Of a DNA stretch of 64,000 bases, positions 18,167 through 27,183 are shown piece after piece. Under the pieces are notes generated by a model. The model searched no databases, was not told where the DNA came from, and was given only the letters and a program-made list of their open reading frames with translations. This DNA is from an uncultured Paraprevotella sp. (lineage in GTDB: Bacteria > Bacteroidota > Bacteroidia > Bacteroidales > Bacteroidaceae). The first letter of the stretch is position 1. Every line of letters starts with the position of its first letter. The position numbers were made by a program, and so were the translations under genes. The stretch lies in NCBI GenBank assembly GCA_900546665.1, contig URDY01000002.1, forward strand, positions 127,884 to 191,883, read 5' to 3'.

Positions 18167-19588
18167 TTAAAAGCGGAAATCACGATTTCCTTTTTCTATA
18201 GCATCCAGATACTTTGAAGCATTGGTCCTGACCACTTCTTTCGGTACCATTTGCAACATGCGTTGTATCATTTTTTCACCTTTTTCCTTGGTTTCAGGTG
18301 TGGCATAGTCCAATAAATATTCTTTCAGGGTCAACAGGGCATTAGGTAAACAGCAATTGGCTATCTGTCCGTTCTTCAGCAAAGTCATAAAACGGTCACC
18401 TGTACGTCCTTCACGATAACACGCCGTACAGAAACTGGGGATATATCCCAAATCCAACAACCATGATACTACTTCATCCAATGTACGACGATCCGTCACA
18501 TCAAACTGTGCCGAGTTTTCCTCTGCCGTTTCCTCATGTACATAACCACCCACACTGGTTCGCGAACCGCCACTTAACTGCGAAACGCCCAATTCAAGCA
18601 CCCTTTCGCGACATCTAACGCTTTCACGCGTAGAAACGATCATGCCCGTATAGGGTACGGCTATACGAATGGCAGCAACTATCTTATAAAAGATTTCATC
18701 CGGCACACAATTTTTAAAATCAGCCGTATCTATATCATCAGCCATACACAGACGCGGTACACTGATAGTGTGCGGACCGACACCATATACAGCCTCCAGA
18801 TGTTCGGCATGCATCAGCAATCCTACAAAATCATAACAATAGGTTTCAAGTCCGAACAGAACACCAATACCAACATCATCAATGCCACCTTGCATGGCAC
18901 GGTCCATAGCCTCGGTATGATAAGCATAATCATGCTTGGGGCCCGTAGGATGCAAAGCTTCATAATCGGCCTTGTTGTAAGTTTCCTGAAACAAAATATA
19001 AGTACCGATACCGGCCTCTTTCAGTTTTCTGTAATTCTCTACCGTCGTTGCCGCTATATTCACATTGACCCTTCTGATAGCACCATTCTTATGTTTGATA
19101 TTATAAATGGTATTGATGCTTTCAAGAACATACTCAATCGGATTATTTTTAGGATCTTCCCCTGTTTCCAAGGCCAGGCGTTTGTGTCCCATGTCTTGCA
19201 GGGCCATCACTTCACGGCGTATCTCTTCCTGGGTCAGTTTCTTTCTTCTGATAGTTTTGTTCTTGGCATGATAAGGACAATAGACACAGCCGTTTATACA
19301 GTAATTTGACAGATAAAGCGGTGCAAACATGACAATACGGTTACCATAGAACCGTTGTTTGATCTCCTTGGCAAGTGCAAACATCTGTTCGGTCAGGTCC
19401 TTCTGATCGCATGCCAGAAGGACAGCAGCTTCCCTGTGATTAAGTCCTTTACATAATCTGGCCTTGTCAAGAATCTGGCTAATCAATTCCCTGTCACTCT
19501 TGTGAAGTTCCGCATAGGCTATTGTCTCCCGAACCTCACTGTCAGAAATAAATTCCTCTGCTTTTGATGATGTTACCTGATAATTCAT
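18167..19588 (-). CDS. hydG: [FeFe]-hydrogenase maturation radical SAM enzyme HydG
   Basis: Cleaves tyrosine to supply the CO and cyanide ligands of the H-cluster. Radical SAM motif CINGCVYC (CX3CX2C) at about residue 90, and the second, C-terminal cluster motif CTAC with the further Cys pair NCC about 24 residues later. The ATG at 19588 gives 473 residues, the usual HydG length, and is preceded by an unusually good Shine-Dalgarno AGAGG, one base after the hydE stop. An upstream ATG at 19624 would overlap hydE. Tightly linked to hydE and hydF. Confidence 0.96.
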   Translation of the reverse strand: MNYQVTSSKAEEFISDSEVRETIAYAELHKSDRELISQILDKARLCKGLNHREAAVLLACDQKDLTEQMFALAKEIKQRFYGNRIVMFAPLYLSNYCINGCVYCPYHAKNKTIRRKKLTQEEIRREVMALQDMGHKRLALETGEDPKNNPIEYVLESINTIYNIKHKNGAIRRVNVNIAATTVENYRKLKEAGIGTYILFQETYNKADYEALHPTGPKHDYAYHTEAMDRAMQGGIDDVGIGVLFGLETYCYDFVGLLMHAEHLEAVYGVGPHTISVPRLCMADDIDTADFKNCVPDEIFYKIVAAIRIAVPYTGMIVSTRESVRCRERVLELGVSQLSGGSRTSVGGYVHEETAEENSAQFDVTDRRTLDEVVSWLLDLGYIPSFCTACYREGRTGDRFMTLLKNGQIANCCLPNALLTLKEYLLDYATPETKEKGEKMIQRMLQMVPKEVVRTNASKYLDAIEKGNRDFRF

Positions 19589-19589
19589 T

Positions 19590-20672
19590 TTAAATTCCTC
19601 TTTTTTGATAATCTCCTCGTCCATATTCTATATGATAACCTATGCAGGCGAGTTGCTGTTCTATTAAATTCAATGCTTCTGCGGACTCTCCTCCCGTACA
19701 AGCCTTATGATCATAAATGCTGTAGCATTTCCTTAACTCACGTGGTGACAGATTGGGCATTATGACATTTGCACCGGATCGGATAGCCCGTTCACGCCCA
19801 TATTGATCCAATGTAGCCAAAGCTGTCGTCGCCGGAATCAAAGCATCCGGAAAACGCAGACGCATCAGCGAGATCAAACGTAATGTCATCTCCACACTTC
19901 CCGATTGACAGGCTGCAAAAGGAGTATGCGCAGCAGGAATAAAGGGCCCCATACCTATCATCTCAGGCTGTAGTGTTTCCATAAAGGCAATATCATCGAG
20001 CAAACAGTCAACAGTCTGCCCTGGTGATCCGATCATCATACCGGTTCCTGTCTGAATTTCCAGTTTTTTCAGGATTTCAAGGCAGGACATACGATTTGCC
20101 AGACTCATTCTGGCCGGATGCAGATCGGCATAATGTCTTTCATCAGCCGTTTCATGACGCAGCAGATAACGGTCAACACCCACCGATTTGAATAAACGGT
20201 AAGCTTCTGCAGAACGTTCACCTACGGATAAAGTCACGGCACAGTCCGGAAACTCTGCCTTAATGGAACGGACCACCCCTGCAAGCCATACGTCATCCTG
20301 TCTGGGGTCTTCTCCACCCTGCAAAACGAACGTGGAAAAGCCAGCCTGATAACCACTCCTGCAACAGGCCATAATTTCATCTTCAGTCAATCTGTAACGC
20401 TGCGCATGAAGGTTGGAACATCTTAGTCCGCAATAATAACAATCATTTCTGCAATAAGATGAGATTTCGATCAGACCTCTTATAAATACACCTTTTCCAA
20501 ATCGTTCATTCATAATCTGTTCAGCCTGACTCCGAAAAAATTCCAGTTTGTCATTATCTTCCAGAACCAATAACTGCCGCCATTCATCCCGCTCTACAGG
20601 CCTACCGCAAACCAAGCGGTCAAACAGGTCGCTGAAGCTTTCATCCGAACATTTATTTTTATATTCAATCAT
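19590..20672 (-). CDS. hydE: [FeFe]-hydrogenase maturation radical SAM enzyme HydE
   Basis: Radical SAM enzyme that acts in building the dithiolate bridge of the 2Fe subcluster. Radical SAM motif CRNDCYYC (CX3CX2C, about residue 66), followed by GLRCSN and QGGEDPRQDD, both usual in HydE, and a BATS domain at the C-terminus. 360 residues, the expected length. First gene of the maturation operon; promoter -7 box at 20683-20690, back to back with the promoter of the hydrogenase gene. Confidence 0.95.
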   Translation of the reverse strand: MIEYKNKCSDESFSDLFDRLVCGRPVERDEWRQLLVLEDNDKLEFFRSQAEQIMNERFGKGVFIRGLIEISSYCRNDCYYCGLRCSNLHAQRYRLTEDEIMACCRSGYQAGFSTFVLQGGEDPRQDDVWLAGVVRSIKAEFPDCAVTLSVGERSAEAYRLFKSVGVDRYLLRHETADERHYADLHPARMSLANRMSCLEILKKLEIQTGTGMMIGSPGQTVDCLLDDIAFMETLQPEMIGMGPFIPAAHTPFAACQSGSVEMTLRLISLMRLRFPDALIPATTALATLDQYGRERAIRSGANVIMPNLSPRELRKCYSIYDHKACTGGESAEALNLIEQQLACIGYHIEYGRGDYQKRGI

Positions 20673-20682
20673 AATTTTAAAA

Positions 20683-20690
20683 CAAAGATA
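20683..20690 (-). promoter_or_regulatory. -7 box of hydEGF promoter
   Basis: TATCTTTG on the minus strand, 11 bases from the hydE start; the leader is therefore very short or absent. Confidence 0.65.
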
Positions 20691-20712
20691 TAAAAACTTA
20701 TTATTTTTTTTG

Positions 20713-20720
20713 TAGTTTTG
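20713..20720 (+). promoter_or_regulatory. -7 box of hydrogenase promoter
   Basis: TAGTTTTG on the plus strand, 30 bases before the ATG at 20750 and only 22 bases from the divergent hydE -7 box. Confidence 0.65.
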
Positions 20721-20749
20721 TAGAATTATTCCCTATAATTAACCAAACT

Positions 20750-22192
20750 ATGGCATACAACAACAACATCATGTTTATCCGCTACCAGTTGCTCGCCAGA
20801 CTGGTCAAAATGTGGAAAGAGAATGAACTGATCGGACAGATCGACAAGCTCCCCGTTGAGCTTCATCCGCGTCAGCAAAAGCCCAAAGGAAGATGCTGCG
20901 TTTATAAGGAAAGAGCCGTTACGAAATACAAGACAATGGCTATGATGGGATTCGACATGACTGATGAAACCGATGAAACCGAACGTCTGTCAACCTACGC
21001 CCAACGCATGCTCGACCGCGAAAACATTTCTCCTGAAAAAAGCATTCTAAGTGTGATGGATGAAGCATGCTCATCATGCGTCAAGATTAATTACGAAGTC
21101 AGCAACTTATGTAGGGGATGTGCAGCTCAAGCCTGCTATAACAACTGTCCCAAAGATGCTATCAGATACGACAACGAAGGAAAAGCCTACATTGACCACG
21201 ACAAATGCATAAGCTGCGGCAAGTGCCATCAGGTATGTCCGTATCATGCTATTGTATACATCCCTGTACCTTGCGAGGAAGCCTGCCCCGTAAAAGCCAT
21301 TTCAAAAGATGAATACGGTGTTGAACATATTGACCCCAAGAAATGTATCTACTGCGGCAAATGCTTAAACGCCTGTCCTTTCGGTGCAATCTTTGATACA
21401 TGCGCTGTCTTTGATGTTCTGAAACGCATCAAGAGCGAGAAGAAAGTTGTTGCCATGGTAGCTCCTTCCGTTTTGGCTCAATTCAAACAGCCTATCGAAA
21501 AAGTATTCGGCGCTCTGAAAGCCATTGGATTTGATGATGTAATCGAAGTGGCATACGGTGCAGAAGAGACCATCCGAAACGAAGCCATGGAATTCAAGGA
21601 GAAGCTCGAAGAAGGTGCGGCATTTATGACAACAAGCTGCTGTTCTGCTTATGTTCAGCTGGCCCGCAAACATATACCGGAATTAATGCCATATATTTCC
21701 AGCACGGGATCTCCCATGCGCTATACGGCTGCTTATGCCCGTAAGAAACACCCGGAAGCTATCAATGTATTCATCGCTCCTTGCGCATCCAAGAAGGCAG
21801 AAGGCCGTGAAGACCCCAACGTAGATTTTGTATGGACATTCCGCGAACTGGATGCCGTACTTGAAGGACTGGGCATTGACATTGAAGGATGCGCACCGTT
21901 CACTCCTGACGAACATGCGGGACATGATGCACACGGTTTTGCCAAAACCGGAGGCGTGTTCACGGCTGTGAAGAATATGGTAGGTGATCCGAACCTTCAA
22001 GGTACCATCATTGCTGACCTGAACAAGAAAAATATCGCCACATTACGTGCTTATGCCAAAAGTGGCAAATGCCCGACCAAAATGATAGAGGTAATGGCAT
22101 GCCCCGGTGGCTGTATCAGCGGCCCATGCGCCTGCAATGAAGGTATGGCTGCAATACGTCAGTTTGATGCAGAACTGAAAAAGAAAGAATAA
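20750..22192 (+). CDS. hydA: Monomeric [FeFe]-hydrogenase with ferredoxin-like domains
   Basis: Cytoplasmic hydrogenase of 480 residues, making or using H2 with ferredoxin or a similar carrier. Order of domains: about 100 residues without a recognised fold; a Cys-rich part with CSSC, CRGC and CYNNCP; two [4Fe-4S] ferredoxin motifs (CISCGKCHQVCP and CIYCGKCLNACP) plus CEEACP; then the H-cluster domain. The three H-cluster motifs are all present but altered: TSCCSAY instead of TSCCPxW, APCASKKAE instead of MPCxxKxxE, and MACPGGCISGPC instead of MACxxGCxxGGG. All cluster-binding Cys are kept. This fits the less studied monomeric group B hydrogenases. Divergent from its maturation genes. Confidence 0.9.
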   Translation: MAYNNNIMFIRYQLLARLVKMWKENELIGQIDKLPVELHPRQQKPKGRCCVYKERAVTKYKTMAMMGFDMTDETDETERLSTYAQRMLDRENISPEKSILSVMDEACSSCVKINYEVSNLCRGCAAQACYNNCPKDAIRYDNEGKAYIDHDKCISCGKCHQVCPYHAIVYIPVPCEEACPVKAISKDEYGVEHIDPKKCIYCGKCLNACPFGAIFDTCAVFDVLKRIKSEKKVVAMVAPSVLAQFKQPIEKVFGALKAIGFDDVIEVAYGAEETIRNEAMEFKEKLEEGAAFMTTSCCSAYVQLARKHIPELMPYISSTGSPMRYTAAYARKKHPEAINVFIAPCASKKAEGREDPNVDFVWTFRELDAVLEGLGIDIEGCAPFTPDEHAGHDAHGFAKTGGVFTAVKNMVGDPNLQGTIIADLNKKNIATLRAYAKSGKCPTKMIEVMACPGGCISGPCACNEGMAAIRQFDAELKKKE

Positions 22193-22206
22193 TCTTTCTT
22201 GAAACT

Positions 22207-22260
22207 AACCTATCAAATAAAGGGAGGCCAATTTTATGGTCTCCCTTTGTTTGATAGGTT
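22207..22260. terminator. Bidirectional terminator after hydA
   Basis: Long interrupted stem AACCTATCAAA-TAAAGGGAG pairing with CTCCCTTTGTTTGATAGGTT; lies between convergent genes. Confidence 0.82.
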
Positions 22261-22317
22261 TATCCTACATTTTTTTGAATATTTTTTCAGCGATTCATTT
22301 CCAGTATACGATAAACT

Positions 22318-22872
22318 TTAATTGGCCTTATAAACGACCTGATTCTTTTTGTCGTACACTCTCCAACGTATGGCATTGATCATTTCCGAAATACCGTAAA
22401 CTATACTGTTACATCCCAACAGTATAAATGGCAAGGATGCCGAAACCATGGGTTTCAATATCACCCAGATACCCACACCCAGTACAACCAATGTCAACAC
22501 CAAGGAAAACCATGTGAACGGTATGAATTTCCTTAATCTTATCATATTCAAGATCTGATTAATTGCAGCCAACACCAACAAACCACCCAATATGTACATC
22601 AGATAAGTGATAAAATAGCCAGGAAAAACTGCCAAAAAAATACCAAACAGGAAACTGCCCAAACCTATTATTGGAAAAGCCGGTTTAAGCGCCTTCTTTT
22701 CGGAAAAGGAAATTATAAAATAATTGATAATCGAAACCATTCCCGAAATACCAAAAAGAGCACCGATAATCTGTACCAGCAATTCGGTCATTCGTTCCGG
22801 ATTTGCCACCAGCAAGATACCTACCAAAATAGCACAGACGGCTCTAAAAATATAACTGTTTACTACTTTCAT
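22318..22872 (-). CDS. DUF308 / HdeD-family membrane protein
   Basis: 184 residues with six hydrophobic segments arranged as repeated helix pairs, the pattern of the HdeD (DUF308) family. E. coli HdeD is linked to acid resistance, but most members have no known role. Starts MKVVNSYIFRAVCAILVGIL and ends in a short charged tail with RWRVYDKKNQ. Single gene, with a terminator on its downstream side shared with hydA. Confidence 0.8.
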   Translation of the reverse strand: MKVVNSYIFRAVCAILVGILLVANPERMTELLVQIIGALFGISGMVSIINYFIISFSEKKALKPAFPIIGLGSFLFGIFLAVFPGYFITYLMYILGGLLVLAAINQILNMIRLRKFIPFTWFSLVLTLVVLGVGIWVILKPMVSASLPFILLGCNSIVYGISEMINAIRWRVYDKKNQVVYKAN

Positions 22873-23001
22873 ATTTATTCTGATTTTAAAGGTTACATGT
22901 AGCTAAGGTACAAAAAACATCTTATTCAGAGATAAAAACAGACAAAAAATTCGTTCTTTTTATTTTTTAGTATAGACATCCTGCATGTCATGAGTAATCA
23001 C

Positions 23002-23009
23002 TATCTTTG
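23002..23009 (+). promoter_or_regulatory. -7 box of the histidine phosphatase gene
   Basis: TATCTTTG, 26 bases before the ATG at 23035. Confidence 0.62.
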
Positions 23010-23034
23010 CTTATAAATTGGAAAAAGATTTATC

Positions 23035-23604
23035 ATGGCACTAGAAATTTATCTTGTCCGACATGGACAAACAGAAGAGAACGCCCAGAATATCCTTCAG
23101 GGCCATATCCCCGGACATCTATCAGAAGAAGGAGTCAGACAGGTTGAGATACTGCGTGACAAGTTATGCACAATTCATTTTGATGCATTGATCAGCAGTG
23201 ACTTGAAACGTTGTGCAGACACGGCAGCCATATTAAATGAGCCTCATCACCTGCCCATAGAATTTGATTCTCATCTGAGAGAAAGAGATTGGGGACCATT
23301 CACTGGAATGGATATTCTGAAAGCAAGAACATTAATAGACAACCGTGCAGAATCGATGGATTCCATGGCTGAACGTGCTACATGTTTTCTAAAAAGGATC
23401 TGTCAGGAATACGACGGCAAACGTCTGCTTGTGGTCAGCCACGGACTGATCTGCCGTGTCATTCAAGCCTGCTATTATCAGACCTCCTATCGCGACATTC
23501 CGCGAATGGACAATGCTGAATGCCGTCAAATTACTCTCAAAACGCCATGGCAACCGGCCATAAACAAACAGAAAAACGAAGAAAGTGGTGCCACAGCTGA
23601 CTGA
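23035..23604 (+). CDS. Histidine phosphatase family protein (phosphoglycerate mutase-like)
   Basis: 189 residues. The N-terminal LVRHGQTEEN contains the phospho-accepting His, RERDWGPFTG the catalytic acid region, and VVSHGLICRV the second His. The size and the RDWG motif fit the small broad-specificity phosphatases (GpmB/CobC/PhoE group) better than true glycolytic mutase, so a phosphatase acting on a small phosphoester is likely; the substrate is not visible. Its last codons overlap the mfd terminator. Confidence 0.82.
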   Translation: MALEIYLVRHGQTEENAQNILQGHIPGHLSEEGVRQVEILRDKLCTIHFDALISSDLKRCADTAAILNEPHHLPIEFDSHLRERDWGPFTGMDILKARTLIDNRAESMDSMAERATCFLKRICQEYDGKRLLVVSHGLICRVIQACYYQTSYRDIPRMDNAECRQITLKTPWQPAINKQKNEESGATAD

Positions 23605-23622
23605 CAGCTGGCCCACTTCTTC
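23573..23622 (-). terminator. mfd terminator overlapping the end of the phosphatase gene
   Basis: On the minus strand GAAGAAGTGG and CAGCTG pair with CAGCTG and CCAC-TTTCTTC, followed by GTTTTTC. It ends transcription of mfd but lies partly within the last codons of the convergent gene. Confidence 0.6.
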
Positions 23623-23631
23623 AAAATAGAA

Positions 23632-26600
23632 TTATCCCACAGGATCAAGCCCTGAAATCAGAGTTAGGATTTCTACAGCCCGCCCCACAGAAGAAACTTC
23701 TTCTATCACCATAGTGTGCTTGCCATTGGTATCACGCAGGCGGCAGCTTTGTGCATACATTCCCATATAGGCGATACACTGGCCGAAAGCTTTGCTCTTA
23801 TAATAGGCACTGGCCTCATTCGAAATAAAATACATGACCATACGGCCTGCTTTCAATACGATTTTCTCCGCCCCCAGTTGCTTGCCCAAACGACGTAAGG
23901 CTACTACGCGGATCAGTTCCTCACCTTCCTGAGGTATCGGACCGAAACGGTCTATCATGCGCTGTCGGAATGCTTCCACGTCCTCATCACGTTCAAAGCC
24001 GTCGAGTTCGCGATAAAGTAACATACGCTCACTGCTACTCGGTACGTATTCTTCAGGAAAATACATCGGAAGATCACTTTCCAACGTACATTCATCTACA
24101 AACACATCGCCTCCCAACGCATTGCCTTTGGCTATTTCATCGGCATAAACATCATTAAACTCTTCATTTTTCAACTCTTTGACAGCCTCTGAAAGGATTT
24201 TCTGATAGGTTTCATAACCCAGATCGGCTATAAATCCACTTTGTTCGGCTCCCAACAGATTACCGGCACCACGAATATCAAGATCCTGCATGGCAATATG
24301 TATACCCGATCCCAGGTCACTGAAATTCTCTATGGCCTGCAAACGACGCCGGGCTTCCTGATTGAGCGATGCCAGAGGAGGCGCCAACAGATAACAGAAG
24401 GCCTTTTTGTTACTCCGCCCCACTCTTCCTCTCATCTGATGCAAATCACTCAAACCAAAATTCTGAGCACCGTTAATAATGATTGTATTGGCATTGGGAA
24501 TGTCAATACCGCTTTCTATAATCGTAGTGGAAATCAATACGTCATAATCATAATTGACAAAATCCAGAATGATCTTTTCCAGTTCCTCCGGCGACATTTG
24601 TCCATGACCTATACAGACACGGGCATCCGGCACGTACTTATGCACCAAAGCCTCCAGATCATAAAGATTGGATATGCGGTTGTTTACAATAAAGACCTGT
24701 CCGTTACGACTCATCTCAAAATTAATCGCATCAGCTATGAGTTCTCCGCTAAACGTATGTACTTCCGTCTGAACCGGATAACGGTTGGGTGGTGGTGTCT
24801 GTATCACCGAAAGATCCCTGGCTCCCATCAATGAAAACTGCAACGTACGGGGAATTGGGGTTGCAGTCAGTGTCAGGGTGTCCACATTGACCTTGACTTG
24901 CCGTAACTTCTCTTTGGTGGCTACGCCGAATTTCTGTTCTTCATCGATAATCAAGAGTCCAAGATCCTTGAATTTCACGCTCTTTCCTATCAGCTTATGC
25001 GTACCAACCAGAATATTTATTTTACCTTCTGCCAGTTCTTTCAGGATTTCACGGGTCTTGGCTGCACTTCTGGCACGGCTGAGATAATCCACTCTGACGG
25101 GCATATTCTTCAATCGTGAAGAGAATGTCTGATAATGCTGATAAGCCAATACGGTTGTCGGCACTAGTACAGCCACCTGCTTGTTGTCCGCACAGGCCTT
25201 AAATGCTGCCCGGATGGCTACTTCGGTTTTTCCGAAACCGACATCACCACAAACCAGACGGTCCATGGGTCTGTCTTTCTCCATATCGGCCTTTACGTCC
25301 TGGGTTGCTTTCAACTGGTCCGGAGTGTCTTCATAAAGGAAGCTGGCCTCTAGTTCATGCTGCATGAAACTGTCGGCACTGAAAGCAAAGCCTTTTTCCT
25401 GCCGACGCTGCGAATAGAGTTTGATCAGGTCACGGGCTATATCCTTGATCTTTTTCTTGGTACGTTCTTTCAGACGTTCCCATGCCCCGGTACCCAGTTT
25501 GTTCAGACGGGGTGCTTCTCCCTCTTTTCCCCTATACTTGCTGACCTTGTGCAAAGCATGTATGGAGACAAATACCACATCATCATTCTGATAAATGATC
25601 TTGATGACTTCCTGTACAGTATCACCGTTAGGGATCCTTAGCAATCCTCCGAACTTGCCCACGCCATGATCCACATGAACCACATAATCACCGATATTAA
25701 ATTCCTGCAACTCCTTCAGGGTCAAAGCTATCTTTCCGCTTCTGGCCTTGTCACTCCGCAGGTTGTATTTATGGAAACGGTCGAAAATCTGATGGTCCGT
25801 AAACAAGCAGACACGCAAGTCCTCATCCAGGAAACCGGAATGCAATGTCTTATTGACGGGAATAAAACTGATCCCCGATCCCTGTTCTTCAAAAATCGCA
25901 GCCAGACGGTCTGTCTGCTTGGCAGAGTCTGCCAATATATAGAGTTTGTATCCGTCTGCCTGATAATCATAAAAGCTTTTGTTTACCAGTTCAAAATTCT
26001 TGTGATAAATAGGTTGCGGGTGCATATTGAAATGCAAGGTAACCTGAGGCGTTTCATCAGGCTTTGATCCGATCCAGACTTTTCTGAAACCCAGAAGTCC
26101 TTTAAGAATCGTCGCACCATCCACCAACAGTGACTCTGCATTCAGTTTCAGACGCTGCTCAGCCGCGTCCATCTCGCTTGTGGCCTGTTCTTCTATCAGT
26201 GCCTGAGATGAAAAGCCATCATGATAGATCTGGTCGACAACATCCCGCAGAAACAACATATCCTTCAGCACAAAAACCGAATCCACCGGCAAAAAATCAG
26301 TAAAGGTTACTTTTTCAGAAGTAACAGTCCCTAATTCCGGCACAATCACAATCTCGTCTTTTTTCTCTTTTGACAACTGCGACTGTACTTCAAACAAGCG
26401 CAAGCTGTCAATCTCGTCACCAAAGAAGTCTACACGATAAGGATATTCCGAAGAATATGAGAAAACATCAAGTATGCTTCCTCTTACGGCGAACTGGCCG
26501 GGTTCATAAACATAGTCCACCCTCTGAAACCCCAATTCGAACAGCCTTTTTTCTATATCGACCAGTTCTGCCTGCTGCCCGACATTTAATTTTAAGGTAC

Positions 26601-27036
26601 GTACCTTCAACTCTCCGGAAGAAACGACTTTTTCAGCCATAGCCTCCGGACTTGTCACCACGAACAAAGGCCAGTGACCCGCATTAAGCCTGCTCACCAC
26701 TTCCGTACGAAGAATCTCATTAGCCGCATCCCGCTGGCCGAACTTGACTGCTCGCCGGAACGAAGAAGGAAAATAAAAAACCTGGGGATCGCCCAATATC
26801 TGGACGAGATCGTGATAAAAATACCCTGCCTCTTCCGCATCATTCAGAACAAACACATACGGACGTGACACCGCATCAGACGACTTCAGTATTATACTGC
26901 TGAATATGACCGGAACCGCGGATGCACAAACACCCTCCATGAAAATATTTTTCACGGAATCATCACACAGAACCTTGCCTAATGCCTTTACCTGTTTATG
27001 CTCTGCAAAGAGAGCCTGCAATTCTTGTATATCCAT
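23632..27036 (-). CDS. mfd: Transcription-repair coupling factor
   Basis: Removes RNA polymerase stalled at DNA damage and recruits UvrA. The 1134-residue protein has an N-terminal UvrB-like part (about 1-330), the RNA polymerase-interacting domain starting near FNIGDYVVHVDHGVGKFGG (about 450-510), the helicase motor with Walker A GDVGFGKTEVA, DEEQ box IIDEEQKFGV, TATPIPRTLQ and motif VI QMRGRVGRS, and a C-terminal regulatory domain. Length fits the family. Single gene with a -7 box at 27051-27058. Confidence 0.97.
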   Translation of the reverse strand: MDIQELQALFAEHKQVKALGKVLCDDSVKNIFMEGVCASAVPVIFSSIILKSSDAVSRPYVFVLNDAEEAGYFYHDLVQILGDPQVFYFPSSFRRAVKFGQRDAANEILRTEVVSRLNAGHWPLFVVTSPEAMAEKVVSSGELKVRTLKLNVGQQAELVDIEKRLFELGFQRVDYVYEPGQFAVRGSILDVFSYSSEYPYRVDFFGDEIDSLRLFEVQSQLSKEKKDEIVIVPELGTVTSEKVTFTDFLPVDSVFVLKDMLFLRDVVDQIYHDGFSSQALIEEQATSEMDAAEQRLKLNAESLLVDGATILKGLLGFRKVWIGSKPDETPQVTLHFNMHPQPIYHKNFELVNKSFYDYQADGYKLYILADSAKQTDRLAAIFEEQGSGISFIPVNKTLHSGFLDEDLRVCLFTDHQIFDRFHKYNLRSDKARSGKIALTLKELQEFNIGDYVVHVDHGVGKFGGLLRIPNGDTVQEVIKIIYQNDDVVFVSIHALHKVSKYRGKEGEAPRLNKLGTGAWERLKERTKKKIKDIARDLIKLYSQRRQEKGFAFSADSFMQHELEASFLYEDTPDQLKATQDVKADMEKDRPMDRLVCGDVGFGKTEVAIRAAFKACADNKQVAVLVPTTVLAYQHYQTFSSRLKNMPVRVDYLSRARSAAKTREILKELAEGKINILVGTHKLIGKSVKFKDLGLLIIDEEQKFGVATKEKLRQVKVNVDTLTLTATPIPRTLQFSLMGARDLSVIQTPPPNRYPVQTEVHTFSGELIADAINFEMSRNGQVFIVNNRISNLYDLEALVHKYVPDARVCIGHGQMSPEELEKIILDFVNYDYDVLISTTIIESGIDIPNANTIIINGAQNFGLSDLHQMRGRVGRSNKKAFCYLLAPPLASLNQEARRRLQAIENFSDLGSGIHIAMQDLDIRGAGNLLGAEQSGFIADLGYETYQKILSEAVKELKNEEFNDVYADEIAKGNALGGDVFVDECTLESDLPMYFPEEYVPSSSERMLLYRELDGFERDEDVEAFRQRMIDRFGPIPQEGEELIRVVALRRLGKQLGAEKIVLKAGRMVMYFISNEASAYYKSKAFGQCIAYMGMYAQSCRLRDTNGKHTMVIEEVSSVGRAVEILTLISGLDPVG

Positions 27037-27050
27037 CTTTTAAAACTGTA

Positions 27051-27058
27051 CAAAAATA
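27051..27058 (-). promoter_or_regulatory. -7 box of mfd promoter
   Basis: TATTTTTG on the minus strand, 14 bases from the start codon. Confidence 0.62.
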
Positions 27059-27132
27059 CAAAGAATCACTAAAAAAACAGCCGCATCAATCAAATTATTT
27101 CTGTTTTTTGCCTACTTTCCTAATATTATAAT

Positions 27133-27140
27133 TATCTTTG
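27133..27140 (+). promoter_or_regulatory. -7 box of the family 2 glycosyltransferase gene
   Basis: TATCTTTG, 43 bases before the ATG at 27184. Confidence 0.62.
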
Positions 27141-27183
27141 TTCTTAACAATCCACGGAAACATTTACCTTAAAACATCCGATT

